From Prevotellaceae bacterium UBA2448 (GTDB taxonomy: Bacteria; Bacteroidota; Bacteroidia; Bacteroidales; Bacteroidaceae), in contig DDQG01000039.1 of assembly GCA_002342585.1 (NCBI GenBank), positions 24,893 through 71,649 of the forward strand: DNA of 46,757 nucleotides, in the 5' to 3' direction. The notes below the pieces were generated by a model that was not told the DNA's origin, searched no databases, and worked only from the letters and a program-made list of their open reading frames with translations. How positions within the stretch are numbered: the stretch's first letter is position 1; each line of letters starts with the position of its first letter. The translations under genes were made by a program, and so were the position numbers. Below are positions 18,301 through 27,100 of the stretch, one piece after another.

Positions 18301-21126
18301 GAACCACACGTAACTCCTGGAGCATACGAAGTGACTGGTGGTGGATGGAAACTCTTTGAGAAGAAGAGTGATGCAGAGAGTCACATCAATGGTATTGAGT
18401 ACGCTCCTACTGCTGACCCACTTTACTGGTATCAGCATGGATTCTATTTGGCATACTATGCTAAGACATACCTCGGTGAGACATACTCTAACGCCGTTCA
18501 GGTGAGTGTGGCTAACTACCACGACCTGACGAAGGTGCTGGATGACACCGAGAACCACTACTACGTGGATAATCCTACCGTTAAGCGTAACAGTAAGATA
18601 TACATTACTGATGGTACCAATGGTGCTACTCAACTCAAGCAGTTCTACGACCTCAGTAAGAGCACGCTTAACGAGCATGTTAGAGACTGTCAGAACCTCG
18701 AGTTCGTCATGCGCAAGAATGTCAGCCATACTGGCGATTGGACACCTATCGGTGACGAGGGACGCTGCTTCTCTGGTAACCTCCACGGCGATGGCTACCA
18801 TATTGATGGTCTGAACAACTCTCTGTTCGGTCACCTCTGCGGTAATGTATACAACCTCGGTGTAACAGGTTCATTCTCTTCTGCAGGTGTTGCCGATACA
18901 GGTAACGGTTATGTAGAGAACTGCTGGATAAGCACTACAGGTACACCTGACGGTAGCGTCAAGGCTGTCTTCGGTAATCCTTCACGTGGCGAAGGCGTTC
19001 AGATGGTCAACTGCTACTATCCAGACGGCAAGACCTACAATACATCCGACAATGGTCGTGGCATTGCCAAAGCTATGCCGGGTGCAGCTTTCTACAACGG
19101 TACTGTAGCTTACGACCTGAACGACTTCTATCTTAACAAGCGCTTCTACGACCATGCTGCACTTACTAGCGGAACGGAGTACAAGTACTTTAAAGATGAG
19201 AACGGAACGCTGCCTGAGACACCGCTCACTGGATATTATCCTACGGATCATCAGACTAAATACGGTTATGTAGGTTATGTAGAGCGACGCTATGCTGACG
19301 GTGACTTCCGTTATGCAGATGGTGTGATACCTGAGAACGAAGATGAACGTACACGTGTTGACAGCGAAGGCGTTAGTCACTTCTACCCAATATGGCCAGA
19401 TGACTACTTCTACTTCGGTCAGATGCTGACATATAACTGGAACAACCAGCGTCCACACGAGGATGTGCCTTCACACATCGTGAAGAACAGCGGACGTCTG
19501 CCTAATACAGACGAAAGCAACCGTGTATATCGTGCACCTGCTTACTATCAGTCGAAGGTGATGAATGTGGCTCACTTCAATCCAAGTGTCAACCTCGTTG
19601 CCTACTCTAAACCTAAGGCTGCCAACGATAAAGACTTGAAGGCTGCTTATCCTAACATGACAGCTATTGACTTTGCCGGTCATAATGATAATACATGGGA
19701 CATTGGTCGTGCAGGCGATTCACCTGCTGGAGTAGATCTCTTCTACCAGCCACTGCTTGATGAAAATGGACTCACCAGCATTACCAACCGCGACGAAACA
19801 TCTAACCTGTTGGTTTATGCTCCTTCTGAAGAAGGCAACGCACAGACATACGGAGTGCTGACGACCTACTTCACCGACCCGTCATTTGTCGATAGTTACG
19901 TTGAGAGTCCATATCGCTGTGTGAATATTTCAGCAGGAACATCGTCTGTTCACGGACATCTGGTACCGAGCAACCTCAAAGCTACCAGCGACCACCTGTT
20001 GATAGATAAGCAGGCATTCAACTGTCCTATCAGCTACCAGTTCGTTGATGACAAGCGTATGTGGTATCAGCGCATGCCTGACCTCTTCGTTAACCTCACT
20101 AAGGGGTGGGAGGCTGTCAGCTTGCCATTCACTGCAGAACTGGTATCTACTCAGCAGAAGGGTGAGATAACTCACTTCTATAGCGGTAGCCGCACCATCG
20201 AGGGCAGCAGTGCTAAGATAGGTCACGAGTACTGGCTGCGTGGATATGAAGGTGGTGCTATAGATTCTGAAAATAATAAGATCTTCAAGGCAACCTTCAA
20301 CTATCCTGAAGCCGCAGGTGCCACCAAGAATGTTGACAACACCTTCCTCTGGGATTACTACTACAGTAAGAATGGTACTGATAACAATGCAGGACCAGAT
20401 GCTCATACTGATACCTACCAGACTTATTACCAGACAAGTCGTGAATTGCTACAATATCCATTGCTTGCAACAGCCAAGCCATATATCATTGGCTTCCCAA
20501 GCAAAACCTATTACGAGTTCGACCTCAGTGGTGAGTTCGTGGCACAAAATACTGCAACACCTGCTCCAGAACAGCTCGCTAAGCAGGCTATCAGCTTCGT
20601 CTCTGTTCCTAACATCACGATTGATGTCAGCGATGATGAGTTGGATGCTGTTTCTGCAAACAACTACAACTTCATTCCTAACTACATGAGCAAGAAGGTG
20701 GAAGGCTTCCTGATGAATAGTGAGGGCGGTAGCTTCGATGTAACACCAGATGGTGGCGCAATGACCGTGCCATTCCGTCCATACTTCACTTACACACCTG
20801 GAGGCACAGCTAAGAAACTCATGACACGTTCAATCGTATTCGATAGCAGTGATTCAACATTTGCATTCGATAATGATGAAGACGATCAGATGAAGGACGA
20901 AGTAGGTGAGGGTACTCTGCTCTTCACAGTACGTAATCGTATGATTACAGTAGAGTCATCACTCCGTCATGAAGCTGACGTACGTATCGTCAATGCGAGC
21001 GGTGTTCCAGTTGATGTATTCAACATCCAACCAGGTGCTACTGTATCAACCGACATGCTCACCAGTGGAGTTTACATTATCCGTGCCGACAATGGCATGT
21101 ACCAAAAGAAACTGTTAGTAAGATAA
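9382..21126 (+). CDS. Giant surface protein 1: Gly-rich [YF]GGG beta-solenoid with T9SS sorting domain
   Basis: About 3914-aa secreted protein. ATG at 9382 is chosen; an in-frame TTG at 9376 lies inside the heptad array and ATG at 9397 is also possible. Residues 1-25 are a signal peptide ending SATLMQAQ. Residues about 30-1890 are rungs of the form 'V.I.GG.I...VYGGGN..G' at irregular spacing, with more than a dozen [YF]GGG motifs, suggesting a very long beta-solenoid. An Ala/Glu-rich, probably helical insertion interrupts it near residues 1296-1340. The C-terminal half has few GGG motifs but repeated Tyr/Trp-rich segments such as 'GLEVWSSMSKTDRDKF', and a GLUG-like stretch near 3110-3190 (FSGNLHGDGYHIDGL). 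The final ~70 residues (VRIVNASGVPVDVFNIQPG, then SGVYIIRADN and KKLLVR) match a type A T9SS sorting domain, so export by T9SS to the cell surface is expected. A large adhesin or fibre working with the upstream fimbrial genes is inferred; the family has no function I recognise. Confidence 0.8.
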   Translation: MKIKDMRKITTILLLCLSATLMQAQIIIGGNIYGGGNAGDTGGSSKVNIYAGNLHAVFAGARMANVGGYSFIHLDGEHASDYILADYIYGGNDIAGTIGTSAEIPTELTEVGDKSVDPTKNEIDNTWNAFVRISTKTITTGTGNEAVTTEDPNAKKIYVGQLFGGGNGYYTYEPQPSGPGTVVKNADTGEVVVSSTNELSSPTLGKTYLELLGGSIVYAYGGGNDATITDKTVICLNNPSEVVNSIKDTRVTTEDEGELLTEARFQIMRINTTFSYPSSDEYQIGRFFGGNNKADMAIRPRWNLQRGKVRNLYGGGNEGRMTSPEGLLMQVEGAGMVVDNVYGGCRKADVKPLYNNNDETPVPYNQVALDPSDNPNNIPAGYAARVRVLAGHVKNVYGGNDISGNVYAGNTVGIMTRIYGDVYGGGNGSYAYTDNPLLKDDPRWRDFYYNPAEILAAAGITGVPDKLKSATALNLIRPNAEKVSILVRGTIGNPTIVDGGLYVGGNSASLRQNVAGIAAADQTHIKIGSYAIIDNVFLGNNGENMIKYGPADASGHNEGVLRTMKRTDLTTDPTTKFNSMNLEDQEVFAEYMDGCAMKVKSTVVFESTANGDAADYIPYSTQFGSFYCGGNVGSMITEGKTTINFSDKVIIYNKVVGGCNNAFVTPQTGYNAIYEGGINGNPDPAPAGSPDGTIGDKLELNFSGLKIQPKRWNDTHTELIWNTISSSTGLPVEPITEGASPESPVTSDDDDLDRRFDGGNIYGGCYNTGFVNGNVVININSSIVDRDILFDTVEEDESGEDKLYGNDQYHITKRNSGVILSEQGMDVLGKALNVFGGGKGVETEIWGSVTINLNRGYMFQIFGGSEEGGIGKGTYNWTTQKIDYSYDPRYSTYINLKGPIAGVSRHDNMTEDIAECEFMYGGGFLGTTAGNCIINLGNGRIFDSFAGACNADVLGHTETYIGTNGFPYVRDFVYGGNDLGGRILNTANFNSRLRNDAVRGKVHNTDMLNASAYMEYVQGRVEKIFGGAYGVYDYKDEHFRKYFDAAGHAKTGYHKPFLDNAFINFRPNDTNNPLNTVHQIYGAGQGYLGEEEEDLMQNRSYILIDVPQTMQTYQDTEVFGAGESGGVGMGVEKATADAPATAHKASAIIDLLSGQFKAVYGGSYQEGVTRRTVVNVPEGSTFRAEAIFGGAYGLYNEYRCDVYEANVNWNSSDALVGGYRTGLYGGNNNCRRTFYGRVNVNAPVYYDKENQYYATVYGAGYGKDTWSQYTEVNLNSTARVYEVYGGSQLGRVMNTKSVAAWAAEANAEATATYNTEHAAWAALSDEEKAATPEPQAPHAIELSLGTTECEYEDTGLNNDLATARNGKKYNTNVIINQGADVCGYMYNGSLSGAYAYGGGLGNANTPNTGDVHGTTYIALLGGKVTKDLYAAGTVGSVNNKYNVATDDFDQPFIASANAYIEGGTARNVYGGGWQGSVGYHAGAIDAATTSDVLGETHVVIGKKDGTSFIDGLPAIERNAYGGGEGGAVFGTANITLNNGYIGYRHFDSVPTTDTDLDYIQVGSDYYQEKLHDETWSGDGTNRLYDSGCIFGGGYIDNSSVDRTNVKMYGGVVRNSLFGGGEIAAIGRGVILASGVDNSVRSLKGIYKAGKTHVDLFEGQVQRNVFGGGRGYNNLGDGGTLYSDGYVFGQTEVHVHGGIVGTAKELDRENGNVFGGGDIGYVYSAYEEDGKLYVGIKDGERYDNKWEGYYYAYEKGSDAYIPGPKPADNDPNWVKDEGEYVLTEDCKVLVEPYCRAKSAVTINEHAYAEGEYVTTADLHHLANKQDPAWSSLDDTGITIFNAVFAGGNTSSGSSTVYANTTTVFGNATASIHDVYHRDLITLGTGHLGGLYGDGNLTFVDGYRGLNITNYGTDYYNIAKEITIEQYHDLPAREADYYQLKYKCIKECTDKDGTPYHPEGGGSTKASTLTIDDLLTLFEGIKDGDVDILLKNPDTGEWYPNPIYWEENGVCSIYAGRLMNTIQRADFCGVFGSRMVMQGAEDRVPEIVDHTNYTINRVREVSLNQKQSVIDTDAEEPEKAVHGNYFGIYSIVNYLGALTSDVFFLPNKDTRVTENASNSDYKTASKAYNNGGTPVASRAYGTATYYDWKAGFVKDRKRNNGTSPNKVALASGVYLELTTELSSGDDLYDKDWGYITGVVELDLINVQPGMGGGFVYAKNVHKVGSYTKHSHNTLTALNANAVTRRDFTFNGAEVEWETSGNFIHSTQTIIDDCYNVSGKYKEGDAVPAHYWFIKGSVYVYDQYISAYTGAPNAYSETVDIPLTISAASHGTIKLLNVMPNKYAYYSVHDTKLKEGQKIIINDIEYHLNDPINYWDWYLLTNSEKALFVDETYVTIADCKYSSEDADVIPAGTVMLPSEYEELKAAHPEVYHVEKQQMVDFDFVYRSSNNMSHDTGYMLTYKVNNPTDWNTWYTKIASANPVADKNQTDGDGYEDGPTYHLKNTSTGGVLGQREYQVSNLIAESVYTTYNTMKTTHPEAVAALGKQAEFEEAYIVTKEYTNGNVHLNVGTSVSKTQADDMDGYVAPAFISTSTIQLSKTEYIYVGNRMTAAEKEAYKTAYPVVADIIDADVVPAYYCKDEGLYGGNYYEANKNYRGLEVWSSMSKTDRDKFEFNYDAFDVLIDPRYSRNEEGTSVIYPEGKKYQYDSDAGTYQAAVANRAGYSLERPVDYTATYNGSETSIHNGVKLENGKEYLRTDFEKLPNEKRHYTPINVKAAGNVYVVKIPFQVGNTPYSVGTVISASTYGSMADSDKGNITTLTFTSDNVDKTYYYCRENYTVGENTEGKTVTGVTGIGAEKTGTYNVNGSVPAGLVITDANYDALPNWQMDFSIHGISPTETSTLYVSRYSDIFDLSKEKIITVIYQYDYEECDVTGAHVTPVSERHVVNIHVVFKSGVPYVEDIKAPQIVLPGTYVGIREPHVTPGAYEVTGGGWKLFEKKSDAESHINGIEYAPTADPLYWYQHGFYLAYYAKTYLGETYSNAVQVSVANYHDLTKVLDDTENHYYVDNPTVKRNSKIYITDGTNGATQLKQFYDLSKSTLNEHVRDCQNLEFVMRKNVSHTGDWTPIGDEGRCFSGNLHGDGYHIDGLNNSLFGHLCGNVYNLGVTGSFSSAGVADTGNGYVENCWISTTGTPDGSVKAVFGNPSRGEGVQMVNCYYPDGKTYNTSDNGRGIAKAMPGAAFYNGTVAYDLNDFYLNKRFYDHAALTSGTEYKYFKDENGTLPETPLTGYYPTDHQTKYGYVGYVERRYADGDFRYADGVIPENEDERTRVDSEGVSHFYPIWPDDYFYFGQMLTYNWNNQRPHEDVPSHIVKNSGRLPNTDESNRVYRAPAYYQSKVMNVAHFNPSVNLVAYSKPKAANDKDLKAAYPNMTAIDFAGHNDNTWDIGRAGDSPAGVDLFYQPLLDENGLTSITNRDETSNLLVYAPSEEGNAQTYGVLTTYFTDPSFVDSYVESPYRCVNISAGTSSVHGHLVPSNLKATSDHLLIDKQAFNCPISYQFVDDKRMWYQRMPDLFVNLTKGWEAVSLPFTAELVSTQQKGEITHFYSGSRTIEGSSAKIGHEYWLRGYEGGAIDSENNKIFKATFNYPEAAGATKNVDNTFLWDYYYSKNGTDNNAGPDAHTDTYQTYYQTSRELLQYPLLATAKPYIIGFPSKTYYEFDLSGEFVAQNTATPAPEQLAKQAISFVSVPNITIDVSDDELDAVSANNYNFIPNYMSKKVEGFLMNSEGGSFDVTPDGGAMTVPFRPYFTYTPGGTAKKLMTRSIVFDSSDSTFAFDNDEDDQMKDEVGEGTLLFTVRNRMITVESSLRHEADVRIVNASGVPVDVFNIQPGATVSTDMLTSGVYIIRADNGMYQKKLLVR

Positions 21127-21130
21127 ACAT

Positions 21131-24100
21131 ATGAATACAATATACAGACATATGATACGATTAGCGAAGAAGATGATAACGAGATTACGGCTCACTCTCG
21201 ACGAGATTACGGCTCACTCTCGACGAGATTACGGCTCACTCTCGACGGGATTACGGCTCGCTATATCCATGCTCCTGATGCTCACATTGGGAAGTGGCAG
21301 TGTTTGGGGACAAGTTACTTACCAATACTACGCCATTCACAATAAGGACAATGGTTATTTGAAACAAGTCAATGGAGGCATTGCTGTTGACAAGACATTC
21401 CGTTATGAGAATTCACATGACGGAAATGGCTCATCTATTTGGGTCTTATCTTCCGATGGTTATTTGCAGCAGGAAATGTATTATCTGAATGTAGCTAACG
21501 ATCAGACGCTTTACCTCTCTACAGAGAAAGTAACTCAGTGGACAATTGACAACACTACTGCCTCTGGAAAAAATTATCTAAAGCCAAGTGGCAGCAGTAA
21601 ATTCCTTTGTGCCGATAGTGGTCCGCAGTTGAAGGAAAGTCCATCGAAATACTTAAACGCCTGCGCGATGACCATTGCAGAGAATGGTACTAAATGGGAA
21701 GGCCCCAAAGATGTTTCTTTTACGGTTCAGTCACCACAGTTAGTGACTTATTTGCGCACTTACTACGTGCGTAGCATCATAGCAACTATTTCAAAGGATG
21801 ATGCGGGAAATACCAATAGCAAAGTAGTTGACAAGAAAGACAGCCGTTGCTATTGTAAGTTGACATACAGTACAACCACTGATGCTAATAAAGGAACTAA
21901 ATGGGATATCAATGAAACAAGTGGTGTCATTTATAGCAAACAGGCCAGTGGTGATTACTCTGTAGCAGCGACATATTCTGTTGCTCCCCTTGACCCCATT
22001 GCACTTTTATTGCATCCTGCTGCAGATAAGACTGTGACTTTAAAGCTTCAGCCTTCTCCTTTAGCTCCTGACGCAGGAAAGAACTATCTCCTCTTTTACA
22101 CCAAGGATGCCAACTACCGTTTCCCATACGATGACGGCAGTCTTAACGAAAATGATGCTGTTAAGACCAATGCTAGTAGCTCAGTACTTACAGAACCCGC
22201 AACCAGTCCAAATAACAACATCTGTTGGAAGATTGTCAGGGACGATGAAGGATTCTATTCCTTCCGTAATGTCAACAGTGGTAGATGGCTTCGTTTTGAC
22301 GGCGGTCAGTTTGTTGACGGCAGCGACTATGGTGTAATAGAAGTTGGTGCCGATGGTGATGCTACTCCAGCAGGAAACGAATACAAATTCCGTTTATATA
22401 AATCAGGCACTTATAAAAACACCAATACTGCCCCTACATATTGTATTCTTCCATATAGCAAGCAATATGCCGTCTTTAAGTCAGATGGTGTGGCAACTAA
22501 TGCTCTTGTATCCCTTAGTGTCTATACGACTCCAAAAGTTATCAGTTTGAATAAAGCAAACGATGACTCGAAGTACTGCATCTTTGCCTATGAGGCAGAG
22601 TATCGTATTTATGGTAATTTCACACTTTCAGGACCTTCCAGTGCATTAGCAACGGGAGGCTATGTCTTTAAAACAACAGGGTCTTATTCTTCAAGGAACA
22701 TAGTAGGTTCACCAAGTAATGTACAAGATCTTGAAATAAAAGATTCCTATAGTGTTGCTGATTTAAGTTTTACTTGGCAGGTTAATGGGCTTGATGGTTA
22801 TATTACAAAACAAACGCCCACTGTCTCAAGTGGTAAAGGAACACAGGTTGTCACCGTCAATTCCCTGCCTTCAGGTACGCTTTATGGAAAGGTGAGGGTA
22901 CAAGCTAAAAGCGGCTCAGCAACTGGAGGAATAAACGGTGAAGACAATCGAAAATCTTCAGGATGGAAAGAGTTAGAATTCAATTTATATGGTGAGCCTT
23001 CATATACGAACATATCCTCTTTGTCAGAGATTACAAGTTCTGATGGCTATTATCGACTGACAGCAGATGTTTCAGATACCCCAGGTGTTACGGAATTCTC
23101 AGGCTTCTTGGATGGTAATATGCACAAGATTAGCGGTGTCTCTGCACCATTATTCACCACCCTTACAGGTACGGTGAAGAATGTTATACTTGAAAATGTT
23201 ACCATTAGTGGCACTGGCAACACCGGTGCCATCGCTGCCACAGCTAACGATGCAGCTTGCATCTATAATGTGGGTATCCTCAGCGGCTCTGTGAGTGGAA
23301 CTGGATATACTGGTGGTCTTGTAGGTTTTCTTGATGGCACAGCTCGCGTTATCAATTGCTATAGTTATGCTGACATCACTGGAGGTACAACAGTTGGTGG
23401 CATCGTGGGATATAATAATGTAGCTACTACTGCCACAAACCTTAAGACCATGGTGATGAACTGTATGTTCTATGGCAATATTACTGGTGGCACTACAAAG
23501 TCACCTGTATATGGTGGTAAGAATATCAACAATAACCAAGGCGGTCTCAACACTTTCAACTACTACAGTTATGAAAAACTGACAGGCGGTGTTACTGACA
23601 ATCAGTACAACTGTGCGCTCGCAGTAGAGGATAAATACCTAAACCGTTTTGAGTTCTACCGCCTGTTGTTGAATAGCAATAAGAAGCTTGCAGCATACTA
23701 TGCAACAGGCTCTGCTGAAAATGGCGACAAGATGGCAAAATGGGTGTTGGAGACAGCCGATAGAACAATCGACAATCCTAAACCTTACCCTGTTTTGAAA
23801 ACTCAAGGATACTATCCTTCTATTGTCAATCCAGACATCGAGCATGCTCTAGATAGCGCATCAGTAGGACGCAATCATGGTGGCAAATTAGGCAAAACAC
23901 TTTCTGTAACTATTAGTGGAGTGGGCAGTAATGCTCCTTCAGGTGCGAGCATCACTACAGGTAGCCTTACTCTAACCCGCACTGACAAGGACTTTGACCG
24001 ATTCAACTTTAACTACGACAAGGTACAATTACCCTATTACAATGATGTAGGCACAGGTAACTATACAGATTACAAAGTAGTAACTGGTTGGAAGATAACT

Positions 24101-27100
24101 GCTATCACAGCCGTAGAGGATGACCCATACACCTCCGCGAACTATCCAACCACAGGTATAACAGACTTCCCTAATCATAATTATGCTGACCGCAAGAGTT
24201 CCAACAAAGATCTCTATAGCGTCAGCAAGCGCGTCTTCTCTCAGGGAGCATACTTTGATGTGCCTTACGGTGTAACCAGCATTACTATTGAGCCATATTG
24301 GGGTACCGCTGTATATGTCGCTGACCAGTATTATGATGTAGTATATAAAAATGATTACACTGGAAAACAAGGTGTAAGCCAGGTAGGTACACAGGCGGTT
24401 GATAACACGACCGAATTCAAAGGCCAAAAGGTCAGAACCAGTATTACTGGTCTTGGTTCTGGAACAACGGTCTATGACAATGCGGTAGTCTTGGTAGGCA
24501 ACTTCCACTTGGATAATGTACCATCTGTAGGTACTGTTCCTTTCACCATGATGTCAGTGGACATGGACAATGACCATGAGCCAGACTATAGCCTGATATA
24601 TCATCATAAAGGTCGTACAGCAATTTGCCCTATCCGTTTCGACTTCTTGAATATTTCAGGCACGGCGCAGGCACAAAAGCCTAATGGTGCAAGTCTTGTA
24701 TGTAACTTTACTATCTTTAAGACAAAAGGTTGGTTTGAAGTTACCAACACTTCGTCTTTCTATACTTCGCAGTTAGAGTATGAGAATCTGGCTGACGTAA
24801 ACAAAGTAGATGCTCCACTTATTCTTCTTGGTGGTGTTATTGATCAATTTGTTTCCACACAGTCATCAGCTGTTAATGGTAAAACAATATATATCCACGT
24901 GGGTGGCAATGTATGGATTAACTCTTTCGGATTAGGCACCCACAGTGACGGCAGTCAGTCCACACCCCATGTTCCAGTTTCTGTAACAGGTGGTGAATAT
25001 GAGGGGCTTTATCTTACAGGAACCTACAATGCAGGTGCAGCCGTAAGAACAGACAATGCAGAGTGTTACATCAGTGGCGGTCACATTGTAGAGGCCGCAG
25101 GCGCATCTTTAGAGCAAATCAATGGTAGCGTGCACTGGCAAATCTATAATGCCGATATTGACGAGTTCTTTGGAGGTGGCATCAACGATGCGAAACCAAT
25201 CAAGGGTGACATCACTACGGATATTTACAACAGTAACGTTGGACTTTTCTGCGGTGGTCCTAAGTTCGGCAATATGCAGACTGGCAAGAAGGTGACATCC
25301 AATGCCGAAGGATGTATCTTTGGCAAATACTTTGGTGCAGGATACGGCGGAACCTCTTTGTCAAGAAAGAAATATTATGATGCTACAGCAACGGACTGGT
25401 CTGGTTGGGCAGGAAAGTATGTCGATGACCGTGGTAAATATTTTGATGGTAGTACCACGAGTGCACCTGGAGATTCAAAATATGGAAAGAAGGGTCCTGG
25501 TGTAGCAACCGATATGGACTATGAATTCTTCGTATGGAGTCCTGGAAATACTGGTGGCCGATTCTTTGTCAAGTATGCTACATTCTCTTTGGCACAGTGT
25601 AACGATGTGTCATCTACACTGAAGAAATGTACCGTAGAAACCAACTTCTATGGTGGTGGTAACTTAGGAAAAGTTGTAGGAACTGCCACTTCTGTGCTTG
25701 AAGATTGTACGGTAAAAGGCAGTGTCTATGGAGCAGGATACTCAGCATCGCTTCCTACTGTCGAAGTGAGAGACGGAGGCTTTATAAAGAATCCTGATTA
25801 TAATAAGCAATCTGGTATGTTTGAACCTGCCAAATTATCTGGTACGACAACATTCACTTGGCAGAATGCCACGGCAGCAGGGAAAACCCTAAACAACGGG
25901 GAGTCTGGTAGCGATTTAGAAAACCACATATTATATACAAATACCGTGCTGACTGGTTTGGGCGAAGTCGCAAAAACCGTTTTGACCATTAAAGGCACAA
26001 CCACTGTAGGCGAAAGTGTCTATGGCGGCGGGGAAGAATCCGATGTTGGTGGCGATACAGAAGTGAATGTCACGGGCGGTACCATTGGCACTATCGGAAA
26101 GGGAGGAGCCACATGGGGCAACGTCTATGGCGGTGGTAAAGGTAAAGAAGATGATGTCACCGCTGGACTGGTGAAGGGTAATACCAACGTCACCATCTCT
26201 GGTACTACGGAAACAACGAAGATTCTCCATAATGTCTATGGCGGTGGTGCGTTTGGTTCTATAGGTACATTCACCTACAACAGCACAACAGGATTCCCTA
26301 ATGGTCTTACTGATAATACAGGTACGACAAACATCACCATCACTGGCGGCACTATCGGATCTAACGGTAAGGATAATGGTATGGTGTTTGGTTCGTCCCG
26401 TGGTTCTGAAGGCGACCCTGCATCAGATGCTAATGTCGATAAGATAGCTTGGGTAGGTAATACAAATGTAGTAATTGGAACTACCGACGCAGAATCAAAT
26501 GCAAATCCTGCCATTAAGGGTTCTGTTTATGGCGGTGGTGAGAATGGACACAATTATCAGAATGGTCATGTGACCGTACATAGCGGCACCATTGGTATCA
26601 CCGATTCTGAAATTGATGGCGGTGCTCGCTACCCAACCCGTGGTAATGTTTATGGTGGTGGTTGCGGTACCGACACCTTCGAACGTGGTGAAGGAGACAA
26701 CAAAAAGACCTACTACGACTTCAATGCCGGCATCGTACTGGGCAATACCCAGGTTGATATCGACGGTGGTCATATCGTGCACAACGTATATGGCGGTGGT
26801 GCTATGGGGTCTGTGGGTACATATACCTTTGCTGATGCAGCATACAACACTGAACATCCAGAGGTGCCTGTAGGCATGCCTATTTCCTGCGCGGCAAATA
26901 CCGGTCTGTGTACCATCAATATCACAGGTGGTAAGATTGGTATGACAAATGCTACGATGACGGGACATGGCACAGACGGTCCGGATGACTTCGGTCATGT
27001 ATTCGGTGCCGGTAGAGGTTATTCTAAAGACCCAGACCTCTACCCGAACATCGAGTTCTGTGCTTTCTTTAATAATACAAAAGTTAATATTGGCAAGACA

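Noticed and set aside
21181..21262. CRISPR array
   Set aside because: Copies are directly adjacent with no spacers and lie inside an open reading frame; there are no cas genes.
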